Positions 1 to 8,625 of a DNA stretch of 16,119 nt are shown here, piece by piece. Position numbers and translations under genes: made by a program. How positions within the stretch are numbered: the first letter of the stretch is position 1; each line of letters opens with the position of its first letter. Origin of the DNA: Chloroflexota bacterium (GTDB taxonomy: Bacteria > Chloroflexota > Dehalococcoidia > Tepidiformales > Tepidiformaceae); assembly GCA_963169135.1 (NCBI GenBank), contig CAUJEQ010000159.1, positions 1 to 16,119 on the forward strand, read 5' to 3'. The notes beneath the pieces are model-generated. The model was not told the DNA's origin. It saw nothing but the letters and a program-made list of their open reading frames with translations, and did not search any database.

Positions 1-181
1 CATCTTCCGCAGGGGCAACGCCGTGGTGAGCGTCCAGACCTACGGCGGCGAACCGTTCATGGCCATCGACGCGGCCCGCGAGCTGGCGGTTATGATTGAT
101 GACAAACTCCTCGGCCAGCGCCCGGCCACGGAGCCCACGCCCATCCCGACCCCGGCGATCATCGGGGTAGATGCAGATTGA
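1..181 (+). CDS. C-terminal fragment of an unrecognised protein
   Basis: An open frame enters from the left edge (codons from base 2) and ends at TGA 179-181, giving the last 59 residues. They begin IFRRGNAVVSVQTYGG and continue with a helical stretch around DAARELAVMIDDKLLG, then a Pro/Thr-rich tail (TEPTPIPTPAI). A strand-rich end followed by an amphipathic helix and a TP-rich tail is common in secreted or lipid-anchored proteins of GC-rich Chloroflexota, but I cannot name the family. Its stop overlaps the ATG of the following protease gene by 11 bases, so the two are probably co-transcribed. Third-position G/C preference supports real coding. Confidence 0.7.
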   Translation, partial: IFRRGNAVVSVQTYGGEPFMAIDAARELAVMIDDKLLGQRPATEPTPIPTPAIIGVDAD

Positions 182-2414
182 GCGGATAGAACCGCGGGGA
201 GGTTGTGTGCGCGCGCGATGGCTGGGCATCTTTGCCCTCGTTCTGGCCGCGACCACAGGAGCGGCAACCAATCACCTGGACGGCGCTACGGCACTCGACG
301 CGGCCCCTTCGGCGTACGTCGACGTGCAGTTCGATACCGGCGTCTCGGCGCAGCAGCTGCGTGCCGACGGCCTCCCTCCCACGCTCGAAGAACAGGGCTT
401 TCGCCGTCTCGCGGTCCCTCCGGGCAAGACCGCCGGCGAATACCTGGCCGAACTGCGCGCCCGCCCGGATGTCATCTCCGCGGTGGAAGACGCGCCCGTC
501 TATGCCGCCGGCCTGCCGGATGACCCGTACTACGGCCCCAACCAGGCGCAATACCTGGCGTTGGTGGGCGCACCCGGGGCCTGGGACAGCCACACCGGCT
601 CGAACCAGGTCATCGTCGCGGTCATCGATAGCGGCCTCGATGGTACCCATCCGGAGTTCGCCGGCCGCCTCTGGGAGAACCCGATCGACAACAAGAGCGA
701 TGGCGTCGACCGCGACGGCAACAAGTGCACGAACGACCGCTACGGCTGCCGCTACGTCTCGCTGACGACCGCGAATGCCGCCCTTTGCGGCTACACCAGC
801 TCGCTGCCTACCGGCCAAGTCCTGGACGACATGGGCTCATCCCCCGCGAACATCGGGAGCCACGGCACGCTCGTTGCCGGCATCATCGGCGCCGCCGGGA
901 ACAACGGCCAGGGCATCGCAGGGGTCGCCTGGAACGTCCGCCTGATGACGGTGAAGGTGCTCGATTGCCAGGGCGAAGGCCGCATGCCCGATGTCGCCGA
1001 CGGCATCGAATACGCGGTCCGGAACGGCGCCCGCATCATCAACGTGAGCGTCGCTTCGAAGCCGGGCGACCAGGAGGCCGATAGCCCGCGGCTCCGGGCT
1101 GCTCTCCAGCTTGCGCAGGACCAGGGCGTCATCGTGGTCGCCGCGGCCGGCAACCACCCGATCGGTTCTGCGCAGGTCGGCACGGCCTATCCCGCCGCCT
1201 ACACGGAGTTCGCCAACCTCATCGCAGTCGGCGCCTCGAACAACCTGAACGACAACATCTGGGCCGCCTATTCGAATTACGGACCCGCAATCGACTTCGC
1301 CGCCCCCGGCAACAAGCTGGTGAGCACCACCCGCACCGACATCGGGCTGTCTAACCCCTATGCCGAGATCGGAGACGCCCGCGACGGCTACGACGGCGGC
1401 ACCAGCTACTCGACGCCCCTGGTCTCAGGGATGTTCGCGCTCATGATGTCGCGCAACTCGAACCTGTCCGCCGCCGACTACATCAAGGCGGCGAGCGACG
1501 CGGCGACACCGGCCGAGCCCGCCCCCCACGGCCAGAACTGGGCTGGCTCGGGCATCATCAACATGGCTGCAGCAGTCGCCCGCATCCCCATGTCCATCAG
1601 CGGCGCGCCGCTCAAGGACTGGAAGGACGTGCCCGGCGGCACCGCGGTCCAGGCAATCATCGAGGGCGCCGAGTGCGGGAGCACGGTCGCCCAGGCGTTC
1701 GGCCTGGCAAGCACCTACGCGATCAAGGTGAAGAGCGCGGCGGAAGCGCCCGGCTGCGGCCTGCCGGGCCGGACGGTCCAGCTCTACGTGGGCGGGTCGC
1801 CCGCAAAACCTAGTTTCACCTGGGGCGCGGCCAACCAGGACCTGGCCCTGCTCAGCAAGGATGTCAGCTCCGTCTCGCCCGGCCCCGGTGCCGTGGTCGT
1901 CCAGCAACTGAACGGCCAGTGGTCGAACGTCGTCCACCTGGAGCCGACCGGAAACCTGCCGGGCGCCGCTCCCGGGCTGCCAACGCCCTGGAACGTCATC
2001 TACCGCTGGGACCCGCTCAAGATGTTCCTCGATAAGCCGGGCGGCTACCGGCGCTTCGCGCGCCAGGCCCCCGCCTACGCGAGCGACTACCTCCAGATCC
2101 AGCAGTACGACGCCTACTGGGTCGATGCGCCGGCATCGAACATGTCGAGCCTGAACCCCAACCCGCCTCCGGGCCGGACGGTCGCCCTCGAGCCTGGCTG
2201 GAACAACTTCACCTACACCGGCACGGCCCGGGCGATTTCCGAGGCTCTTTCCGGCGTCAAGTACACCCAGGTGCTGCAGTTCGATAACCCGACGAATACC
2301 TGGTTCTCGCACCTGCCGGACCAGCCCCGCTACCTGAACGATTTCAATGGCCTCTTCCAACTCAAGTCGTACTGGATCTACGTGACCGAGCCCGCCGTTG
2401 TCGTCATGGATTAG
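171..2414 (+). CDS. Secreted S8 family subtilisin-like serine protease with C-terminal modules
   Basis: A subtilase of 747 residues, predicted to be exported and to cleave peptide bonds outside the cell. A signal peptide lies at about 13-32 (hydrophobic WLGIFALVLAATTGA). Residues 45-115 look like an inhibitor I9-type propeptide. The catalytic domain spans about 120-472: Asp153 in VIDSG, His231 in GSHGTLVAG, oxyanion Asn328 in AAAGN, Ser412 in GGTSYSTPLVSG, so the triad is complete. About 270 further residues follow: a beta module at 488-560 with Cys502 and Cys529, then two related modules (580-652, 669-740), each ending in a YWV/YWI motif. The ATG at 171 overlaps the upstream gene by 11 bases. 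A GTG at 207 has a better ribosome site (GGGGAGG, 196-202) and would give a more typical short signal peptide; it may be the true start. Confidence 0.93.
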   Translation: MQIERIEPRGGCVRARWLGIFALVLAATTGAATNHLDGATALDAAPSAYVDVQFDTGVSAQQLRADGLPPTLEEQGFRRLAVPPGKTAGEYLAELRARPDVISAVEDAPVYAAGLPDDPYYGPNQAQYLALVGAPGAWDSHTGSNQVIVAVIDSGLDGTHPEFAGRLWENPIDNKSDGVDRDGNKCTNDRYGCRYVSLTTANAALCGYTSSLPTGQVLDDMGSSPANIGSHGTLVAGIIGAAGNNGQGIAGVAWNVRLMTVKVLDCQGEGRMPDVADGIEYAVRNGARIINVSVASKPGDQEADSPRLRAALQLAQDQGVIVVAAAGNHPIGSAQVGTAYPAAYTEFANLIAVGASNNLNDNIWAAYSNYGPAIDFAAPGNKLVSTTRTDIGLSNPYAEIGDARDGYDGGTSYSTPLVSGMFALMMSRNSNLSAADYIKAASDAATPAEPAPHGQNWAGSGIINMAAAVARIPMSISGAPLKDWKDVPGGTAVQAIIEGAECGSTVAQAFGLASTYAIKVKSAAEAPGCGLPGRTVQLYVGGSPAKPSFTWGAANQDLALLSKDVSSVSPGPGAVVVQQLNGQWSNVVHLEPTGNLPGAAPGLPTPWNVIYRWDPLKMFLDKPGGYRRFARQAPAYASDYLQIQQYDAYWVDAPASNMSSLNPNPPPGRTVALEPGWNNFTYTGTARAISEALSGVKYTQVLQFDNPTNTWFSHLPDQPRYLNDFNGLFQLKSYWIYVTEPAVVVMD

Positions 2415-2505
2415 CGCCGGATTTCCACCGATACCTCCCGTTCCCTACCGCCAACCGCATCGCTGCAAATACCCTCACCGCTCACCTTGGCACGGGGTCG
2501 CGCGC

Positions 2506-4146
2506 ATGGGTACTTCGGATTGGGATGTCGTCGTCGTCGGTTCCGGGCTGGGCGGGCTCACCGCGGCGGCCTACCTGGCGGCGCTGGGCCGGCGCGTTGC
2601 CGTGCTCGAACAGCACTACGTGGCGGGCGGCAATGCCCATGTCTTCCGCCGCATGAAGAAGTTCGAGTTCGATGTCGGCGTCCACTATGTTGGCGATTGC
2701 GGTCCCGACGGCGCCGTCACCCGCATGTTTCGCGGACTCGGGCTCGACAAGAAGATCGAGTGGGTCGAGTTGGACCCCGACGGGTTCGATACCCTCATCT
2801 TCCCGGATCTGACCTTCAGGGTGCCCGCCAGCTGGGACCTCTATCGCGAGCGGCTCGTCACTGCCTTCCCCGACGACGAGTCGGCCATCCACAGCTGCAT
2901 CGACATCCTCCAGGCAGTCAACCAGCAGCAGGGCAAAATCAAGCTCCCCGTCGACCAGGCCGACCTGCCCCGCCTCATGCAGGAGGCGCCCGCCTTCCTC
3001 CAGTGGGGCATGCGGACGCTCGGCGACCTGTTCGACGCCTGCGGTGTGGGCCAGAAGGCTCGCGCCGTCATCGCCGCCGAGAGCGGCGACTACGCCACGC
3101 CGCCCTCGCGCACGCCCGTCGCCCTCCACGCCGGCTTGCTCAACGGCTACTTCAAGGGCGCCTACTACCCGCGCGGTGGTGGACAGGTGCTGCCCGCACA
3201 CCTGGTCGACGTGGTCCGCTCGAACGGCGGCGACGTGCGGACCCGCGTCCGCGTCGAGCGCATCCTTGTGCAGGACGGCCGAACCTGCGGCGTGCGGCTC
3301 GATACCGGCGAGGAGCTCCACGCTCCCGTGGTCATTTCCAACGCCGATCTGAAACGGACCATACTCGACATGGTCGGCGAAGAGCACATCTCGCCGGCGA
3401 CCGCCGCGCGGATCCGCGACTTCCGCATGGCCCTGCCCTTCTTCGTCGTCTACCTGGGGCTCGATATCGACCTGCGCGAAACCATGCCCCGCACCAACTA
3501 CTGGTACTACGACTCGTTCGACCTCGAGGGCCTGTACGCCGACGCCACCGAGGGCCGCATGCCGGAGGACTTCTTTTGCTTCATCTCGGTCGGGTCGGTG
3601 AAGGACCCGGACACCGAAGCCATCGCGCCGCGCGGCTTTTCGAGCCTGGAGATCATGACCATCGTGCCGGCCGACCACCGGCTCTGGGGCGTCGATGAGG
3701 GGCCCATCGCCGGCGAGCGGTACCACCGCTACCCGGACTACCGGAGCTTCAAGGACCAGGTGGCCGACCGGCTCATCGAGGGCGCCGAACGGGTCATCCC
3801 CGGCCTCCGCGAACACATCGTCTGGCGCGAGGCGGCCACGCCGATTACGCAGGAGCGCTACACCCTCGCCAGCGGCGGCACGTCCTACGGCATCGAGCTT
3901 GCGGTCGATCAGTTCGGCCCGGCCCGCCCTTCGCCAAAGACGGAGATCGAGGGCCTCTTCCTGGCGGGAGCCAGTACCGTCTTCGGCCACGGCATCGCCG
4001 GCGTCATCCGCGGCGGGGTGGGCACCGCCAGCCTCGTCGCCGGGCGAGACCTGCTGGCCGAAGTCGCCGCGGGCGCGGTCTTCGGCGACCCATCGAAGCT
4101 GACTGCGGGCGGCCCCGGCTGGGACCCCTGGGAAGCCAGCCGTTAG
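2506..4146 (+). CDS. FAD-dependent oxidoreductase, retinol saturase/phytoene desaturase-like
   Basis: A 546-residue flavoprotein of the CrtI/RetSat group. The N-terminal dinucleotide fold is clear: DVVVVGSGLGGLTAAAYLA with Gly12, Gly14 and Gly17, an acidic strand end in VLEQ, then GGNAHVF and FEFDVGVHYVG, the pattern seen in all-trans-retinol saturases. The centre has YYPRGGGQVLPAHLVD and VISNADLK, usual for CrtI-type enzymes. The C-terminal FAD segment is GLFLAGASTVFGHGIAGV at about 484-502. Length fits the family (about 500-600). The substrate is probably a polyene or other hydrophobic alkene, but this cannot be read from sequence. I chose ATG 2506 because the open frame upstream to TTG 2398 is Pro/His-rich, overlaps the protease gene and precedes the fold. 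No carotenoid genes are adjacent. Confidence 0.88.
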   Translation: MGTSDWDVVVVGSGLGGLTAAAYLAALGRRVAVLEQHYVAGGNAHVFRRMKKFEFDVGVHYVGDCGPDGAVTRMFRGLGLDKKIEWVELDPDGFDTLIFPDLTFRVPASWDLYRERLVTAFPDDESAIHSCIDILQAVNQQQGKIKLPVDQADLPRLMQEAPAFLQWGMRTLGDLFDACGVGQKARAVIAAESGDYATPPSRTPVALHAGLLNGYFKGAYYPRGGGQVLPAHLVDVVRSNGGDVRTRVRVERILVQDGRTCGVRLDTGEELHAPVVISNADLKRTILDMVGEEHISPATAARIRDFRMALPFFVVYLGLDIDLRETMPRTNYWYYDSFDLEGLYADATEGRMPEDFFCFISVGSVKDPDTEAIAPRGFSSLEIMTIVPADHRLWGVDEGPIAGERYHRYPDYRSFKDQVADRLIEGAERVIPGLREHIVWREAATPITQERYTLASGGTSYGIELAVDQFGPARPSPKTEIEGLFLAGASTVFGHGIAGVIRGGVGTASLVAGRDLLAEVAAGAVFGDPSKLTAGGPGWDPWEASR

Positions 4147-4152
4147 GACGAC

Positions 4153-5673
4153 TCAGTTACAGGAGACCCCGCCCACCGAGACCGCATGCGAGGCGGTCTG
4201 CGAGCTGCCGTCCTTGAATAGTGCTGTCAGCGACACCGTGTAGCACCCCGGCGACGGGAAGCTCACGGAAACGCCCGCGACCCAGGAGACTGTGCCCGAA
4301 GGCGTCGTCCACGTCTGCTTCAGCACGTCGCTCAGCGGCGCCGAGGCGTCGTAGAAAACCGCCGTCTCGCCCACCTCGGCGGTGGCGGGCCCGCTGATCG
4401 CCGCGTAGGGCCCGGACGGCGTGGCGGTGGGCTCGGGCGTTGGTTCCTCAGTCGGCGTGGCCGTGGGAGCGGGCGTAGGCGTGTTCGCGGGCGCGGCCTG
4501 GCCGGCTGGCCGCGTGGTTGGCGTCGCGGTCGCGGGCAGCGTTGTCGCCGTGGCCGTCGGGCTCGCGGCGGGCGAGGCGGCAGCGGATGGTGAGGCGCTC
4601 GCACCACCGGCGTTGACTGGCCCGGCGGTCCGGGTGCCGGCCGTCGCCTCTTCCGGGGTGGGGGTAGCCACGGCCGCCGGCGTGTCTTCCGCGGGAGCGG
4701 GCGCCGCCAACAGGGACGAGTCGCCGCCACCGTCGCCGCCATTCAGGAAGATGGCGGCCGCCAGCAGGCCGAGCCCGGCCACAACGAGCGCGCCACCCAG
4801 GGTGGTCATCAAGCGGGTCCCGCCAATTCCGGTCTTCCGCGCGGGGGCAGCCGGCAGGTAGCCAATCAGCCGCGCGAACCCGCTGACGGCCGCCTCGAAC
4901 TCGCCGGGCTGTTCGATGTTGGCGGCGTGGCCGGCCTCGGGCAGGTGCGCTACCCGCACCAGGCCAATCGGGAAACGCGAGGCGAAGGCGGCTGCGTTCG
5001 GCGCGAAGTCCGCATCGCGGTCACCCACCACCAGCAGCATCGGTACGTCGAGCTCGCCGTGGCGCTCGTAGGCGTTTACGTCGACTACCAGTGACTCCGC
5101 GGTCCCCGCCAGGCCCGACGGCTGGATGCGGTCGAAGTCGCGCGTCAGGAGGTCTTTCGAGATCGGGTCCAGCCGGCGGGAATGCGCAGGGTAGAGCCGG
5201 GTCTTTTTGAGGAAGCCCGTGCCCTCCGCCCGCACGCGCGCGGCCATCTCGAGCATCCCCGCGCGGGCAGTCTCGCGCCATTCGGGCGAACCCGCCGCCG
5301 AGCTGGAGTTGATGACCACGAGCCCGGCCAGCCGCTCGGGCACGTCGAGCGCGAACCGCAACGCCAGCGCGCCTCCAAGCGAGTGCCCGCAAAGCAGGAC
5401 CTGGTCATAGCCGAGGTGATCGAAGAGGTTGACGAGCCGCCGGACGGCCTGCTCGGGCGCGTAGGCCGCCGAGGCTATAGGCGCATCGGAGGCGCCATGG
5501 CCAAGCAGCTCGACGGTGACCACGGTGAAGTGCTCACGCAGTCCTTCCAGGTTGGCTTCGAACGATGCGGAACTCGCCGTGAACCCGTGGAGGAGGACGA
5601 CGGGAGGGGCATCCTGGGGATGCGGATAGACCTCATAGCCAATGCGCTGGCCGGGTGCGCCGAAAAGCGGCAT
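4153..5673 (-). CDS. Alpha/beta hydrolase fused to a TM helix, TP-rich linker and PKD-like domain
   Basis: A 506-residue multidomain protein. Residues 1-272 form a complete alpha/beta hydrolase close to the MenH/proline iminopeptidase/haloperoxidase-like group: oxyanion motif LLHGF (27-31), nucleophile Ser98 in GHSLGG, acid Asp220 (or Asp218) in VVGDRDADFAP, and His249 in EAGHA. There is no N-terminal signal peptide. A hydrophobic segment at 288-311 (TTLGGALVVAGLGLLAAAIF) is followed by about 100 residues rich in Thr, Pro and Ala, then a PKD/Ig-like domain (421-506) with two Cys (477, 505). The layout predicts a cytoplasmic enzyme anchored by one helix with the linker and beta domain outside. 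The substrate is unknown. The gene is convergent with the oxidoreductase (6 bases between stops) and divergent from the DUF6941 gene. Confidence 0.9.
   Translation of the reverse strand: MPLFGAPGQRIGYEVYPHPQDAPPVVLLHGFTASSASFEANLEGLREHFTVVTVELLGHGASDAPIASAAYAPEQAVRRLVNLFDHLGYDQVLLCGHSLGGALALRFALDVPERLAGLVVINSSSAAGSPEWRETARAGMLEMAARVRAEGTGFLKKTRLYPAHSRRLDPISKDLLTRDFDRIQPSGLAGTAESLVVDVNAYERHGELDVPMLLVVGDRDADFAPNAAAFASRFPIGLVRVAHLPEAGHAANIEQPGEFEAAVSGFARLIGYLPAAPARKTGIGGTRLMTTLGGALVVAGLGLLAAAIFLNGGDGGGDSSLLAAPAPAEDTPAAVATPTPEEATAGTRTAGPVNAGGASASPSAAASPAASPTATATTLPATATPTTRPAGQAAPANTPTPAPTATPTEEPTPEPTATPSGPYAAISGPATAEVGETAVFYDASAPLSDVLKQTWTTPSGTVSWVAGVSVSFPSPGCYTVSLTALFKDGSSQTASHAVSVGGVSCN
4414..4716 (-). 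repeat. Low-complexity Thr/Pro/Ala-rich coding tract
   Basis: This stretch encodes residues 320-420 of the hydrolase fusion. It is built of irregular repeats of TPTP, ATPT, SPAAS and PTPEP type, which gives a monotonous GC-rich DNA pattern. Such linkers separate membrane anchors from extracellular domains. The tract is prone to recombination length changes and to assembly error. Confidence 0.8.
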
Positions 5674-5771
5674 AGGCCGACTGTAGGTGCGGGACGGGAG
5701 AGGCGCAAGACGATCGGGCTTCGCCGTACGCCACTGGCGCTCATTCCAGCGCGGGTTACGATGGCCGGACT

Positions 5772-6188
5772 ATGGAAATCGACTATGCAATCCTGGCCGA
5801 CCACGCCGAGGTGGTGGGCAACAAGCTCTACCTGATGGGCGGTGGCTGGGACACGATGAGCGCAGCCGATGTCCCTGCCCCGGTGCGCCTGGCGATCGCG
5901 AGCGGCGTCCGGGTGGAATGGGAAGAGACGAACATGGCCATCCCGTTGCTTATCACCATCGAAGACGACGACGCCCAGGAAATCGTCCGGATGGAGGCGC
6001 AGGTCAACGTCGGGCGGCCGCCAAACCTGCCCGCAGGCTCGACCCAGCTTTCGCAGATGGCCGCGACGGTCCAGGTCTCGCTCCCGCGCTTCGGTGGCTA
6101 CCGCGTGCTTGTGGTCGCGGGGACGGGCGACCAGGCAGTCCGGCGCTCGTTGCCGTTCCGGCTTGTGCGGCGCCAGCGGCCGGCGTAG
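5772..6188 (+). CDS. DUF6941 family protein
   Basis: A 138-residue soluble protein. The N-terminus, MEIDYAILADHAEVVGNKLY followed by LMGGGWDT, is the hallmark of the DUF6941 family, small proteins of unknown function common in Chloroflexota and Actinobacteria. The rest alternates beta strands (VRLAIASGVRVEW, PLLITIED, ATVQVSLPRFGGYRVLVV) and ends in a basic tail (RLVRRQRPA). There are no membrane segments, signal peptide or obvious catalytic residues. Start ATG 5772 gives the family's usual beginning. The gene is monocistronic, divergent from the hydrolase fusion and convergent with the metal ATPase (12 bases between stops). There is no strong Shine-Dalgarno; a weak -10-like TACGAT lies at 5757-5762. 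Confidence 0.85.
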   Translation: MEIDYAILADHAEVVGNKLYLMGGGWDTMSAADVPAPVRLAIASGVRVEWEETNMAIPLLITIEDDDAQEIVRMEAQVNVGRPPNLPAGSTQLSQMAATVQVSLPRFGGYRVLVVAGTGDQAVRRSLPFRLVRRQRPA

Positions 6189-6200
6189 TGGCCAGCCCGT

Positions 6201-8582
6201 TCAGTCTGCCGTAGCGAGGGCCTCCCCCACCACCGGAGTCCGGCCCCGCGTCAGGTACTCATCATCCAGCGAGAGGAACAGCTCCTCTTCCTGCGCCACG
6301 TTCAGCCGCAGGACAGCGTGCAGCGCGTAGAGCACCCGCCGTACGTCCGCCAGGTCCTCCCGGTCGGGGCCCGTCGACGGCATGTCCTCGTGTAGCAACT
6401 GGAACTGGCGGGCCAGGTGGAAGATCTCCTGGTGGGTCCGGCTCATCGCTGCCAGCGGCTCATCGCCTTTCAGGAGCACGGCCAGCTGCGGATAGAGCAC
6501 CCGCTCGTCTTCCCGCTCGTGGGGGACGACATCGCCAGCCAGGAACTCGTTTACCGATCCCATCGCTGCCGAGGCTTCGCCCGCGCTCATGTCCTCGATC
6601 CGGTCCGCCAGCGAGCGCAACTGTTCGAGCGCGGGGATGAAGCGCAGGTGTTCCCGGCGCAACTCCTCCGCCAGGTCTGCCGGCATGCGCGCCTGGATGC
6701 GTCCGTTCCGCCCTCCCCCGAGTGCCCGCAGGGCGCTCAGGATGGCAACCACGTCGATGCCTTCCTGGAGGACCGCGCCGGCCACCGGCGGCAGGTAGCC
6801 AAACGCGGCGAAACCCATTGCCACCACCGAGAGGCTCATCCCCACAACCATGCTCTCGACGGCGATACGACGCGTCCGCTGGGCAATCGTGAGGGCGTCG
6901 GCCAGCCGGTCGAGCCGGTCGACCATCAGGACGACATCGGCCGCCTCCGATGACGACGTCGCCCCGCGCGCGCCCATCGCCACACCGACATCGGCTGCAG
7001 CCAGGGCGGGCGCATCGTTGATGCCGTCGCCGACCATCACGGTGACGCGCGCATCCTTTGAGCGCCGGACCGCGTCGACTTTCTCTTCGGGCGTCAGGCC
7101 GGCCAACACGTGATCCACGCCGAGGGCGGCGCCGACGGCGTCAGCAATGGTGGGGTGATCGCCGGTGACCATCACCACCTCGGCGACGCCCGCCCGCTTG
7201 AGTGCGCGGATGGCCCGCGGCGCCTCGGGGCGGATGGGGTCCTGGAGTACGAAGGCGCCTGCCAGCTCGCCATCCACCTCGACGAAGACCGTCGACCCGC
7301 CTTCCCGCAGGATCCCTCGCCGGAACCGGCGGACCGCGTCGGAGATGTCGCCTTCTGCCTTGAGCCAGTTGAACTTGCCCAGCCGCACGCGCCGCCCTTC
7401 GACCATCCCCTCGATGCCAGCGCCCGGCCGTTCGGACACGGCGGTTGGGATGGCCAGTGCCAGGCCCTGGTCGCGCGCGGCCCGTACGAGCGAGGCTGCC
7501 ATCACGTGCGACGAAAGCTGGTCGAGCGAACCCGCGAGCCGCATCAGCTCGGGCTCAGTCAGACCGCCGCCGAACACCGCCACCCGGTCCACCACCGGCG
7601 ACCCGGCAGTCAACGTGCCCGTCTTGTCCATGTACACAGCGCTCGCCCGGGCGAGGACCTCGATGGCGCCCCCACCCTTCACCACGATGCCCCGGCGCGC
7701 GGACCGCGAGACTCCCGAGACGATGGCAATCGGCGCCGCAAGCAGAAGCGGGCAGGGAGTGGCCACCACCACCACCGCCAGCGCGCGCTCAGGCGTCCCG
7801 GCCATCAGCCAGGCCAGCCCGGCCACCACCAGCGTCAGCGGCAGGAAGAACATCGCGTAACGGTCGGCCAGCCGTACCAGCGGCGCCTTCGATTCCTGCG
7901 CGGCGCGGACCAGCCGGATGATGCCCGCGTAAGTGCTGGCCTCGGCGGTCGCTGTCGCCCGGATGTGGAACGGCGACCCGGCGTTCACCACACCGCTGGC
8001 CACCGGTTCGCCCATCCCTCGCTCCACCAGGCGGCTCTCGCCGGTTAGCGCCGACTCATCCAACACCGCCACGCCCTCGGCAACAATGCCATCGACCGGG
8101 ACCACGTCGGAATCGCGCACCACCAGGATGTCGCCGGGCTGGACCTCCTCGATCGGGACGGTCGTGAGGGTGTCGCCATCGACGCGGACGGCCGTGCGCG
8201 GAGCCCGCCGCAACAGCGACGAAAGCTCGCGGCTGGCCCGTGCTTCGGCATACTCCTCGAGCGCAATTCCGGTCGCGACCATGAGCGCGATGACCGCACC
8301 GGTGAGGTACTCGCCCAACGCCAGGGCTCCGCCCATCGCGAGCAACGCGATCACGTCGACGCCCGCCCGCCGCTGGATCAGCTGGCGGCCGATACCGATC
8401 GTCACGGGCACGAGCGTCAGGACCGTGGTCGCCGCCCACGCGGCATCGGCAGCGGCGTCTTTCCCGGCGGCCCATGCGATAAGACCGGTGACGAGGCCCA
8501 CGACCGAAAGGGCGAGGAGCCAGTAGCGCTTCGTGAATTCGGTCACGGGGCCATCATCCCGCGGCGCGCGGGTTGTCACCAT
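6201..8582 (-). CDS. P1B-type metal-transporting ATPase with C-terminal hemerythrin domain
   Basis: A 793-residue P-type ATPase that should export a transition-metal ion across the cytoplasmic membrane using ATP. Visible motifs: TGE (180-182, actuator), TPCP in the ion-path helix (275-278), DKTGTLT with phosphorylated Asp319, VTGDH, and GDGINDAPA (518-526). A late helix has QEGID (606-610). There is no N-terminal HMA or Cys-rich metal-binding domain. From about 640 on is a four-helix hemerythrin/HHE-like domain with spaced His645, His688, His717 and His755 and acidic partners, fit for a di-iron site. TPCP plus QExxD plus C-terminal hemerythrin matches the P1B-5 subgroup (Ni/Fe/Co-linked). The usual HP of the N-domain is replaced by SSHV. 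The start is uncertain: ATG 8582 avoids overlap, while ATG 8654 would overlap the upstream lipoprotein gene by 29 bases. Confidence 0.92.
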   Translation of the reverse strand: MVTTRAPRDDGPVTEFTKRYWLLALSVVGLVTGLIAWAAGKDAAADAAWAATTVLTLVPVTIGIGRQLIQRRAGVDVIALLAMGGALALGEYLTGAVIALMVATGIALEEYAEARASRELSSLLRRAPRTAVRVDGDTLTTVPIEEVQPGDILVVRDSDVVPVDGIVAEGVAVLDESALTGESRLVERGMGEPVASGVVNAGSPFHIRATATAEASTYAGIIRLVRAAQESKAPLVRLADRYAMFFLPLTLVVAGLAWLMAGTPERALAVVVVATPCPLLLAAPIAIVSGVSRSARRGIVVKGGGAIEVLARASAVYMDKTGTLTAGSPVVDRVAVFGGGLTEPELMRLAGSLDQLSSHVMAASLVRAARDQGLALAIPTAVSERPGAGIEGMVEGRRVRLGKFNWLKAEGDISDAVRRFRRGILREGGSTVFVEVDGELAGAFVLQDPIRPEAPRAIRALKRAGVAEVVMVTGDHPTIADAVGAALGVDHVLAGLTPEEKVDAVRRSKDARVTVMVGDGINDAPALAAADVGVAMGARGATSSSEAADVVLMVDRLDRLADALTIAQRTRRIAVESMVVGMSLSVVAMGFAAFGYLPPVAGAVLQEGIDVVAILSALRALGGGRNGRIQARMPADLAEELRREHLRFIPALEQLRSLADRIEDMSAGEASAAMGSVNEFLAGDVVPHEREDERVLYPQLAVLLKGDEPLAAMSRTHQEIFHLARQFQLLHEDMPSTGPDREDLADVRRVLYALHAVLRLNVAQEEELFLSLDDEYLTRGRTPVVGEALATAD

Positions 8583-8625
8583 GGCAATTCGGCCCGGGAT
8601 TTCGACCGATTGGCCGGGAAAGTGC

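Noticed and set aside
2398..2505. Extended TTG start for the oxidoreductase
   Set aside because: It overlaps the protease gene, and the extra 36 residues are Pro/His-rich and not part of the FAD-binding fold, which begins directly after ATG 2506.
2482..3990. Long antisense open frame opposite the FAD oxidoreductase
   Set aside because: It is a high-GC shadow: its product has no recognisable motif, while the plus-strand frame has full flavoprotein motifs.
7110..8048. Plus-strand open frames opposite the metal ATPase
   Set aside because: They are Arg/Pro/His-rich shadow translations of a gene with all P-type ATPase motifs.
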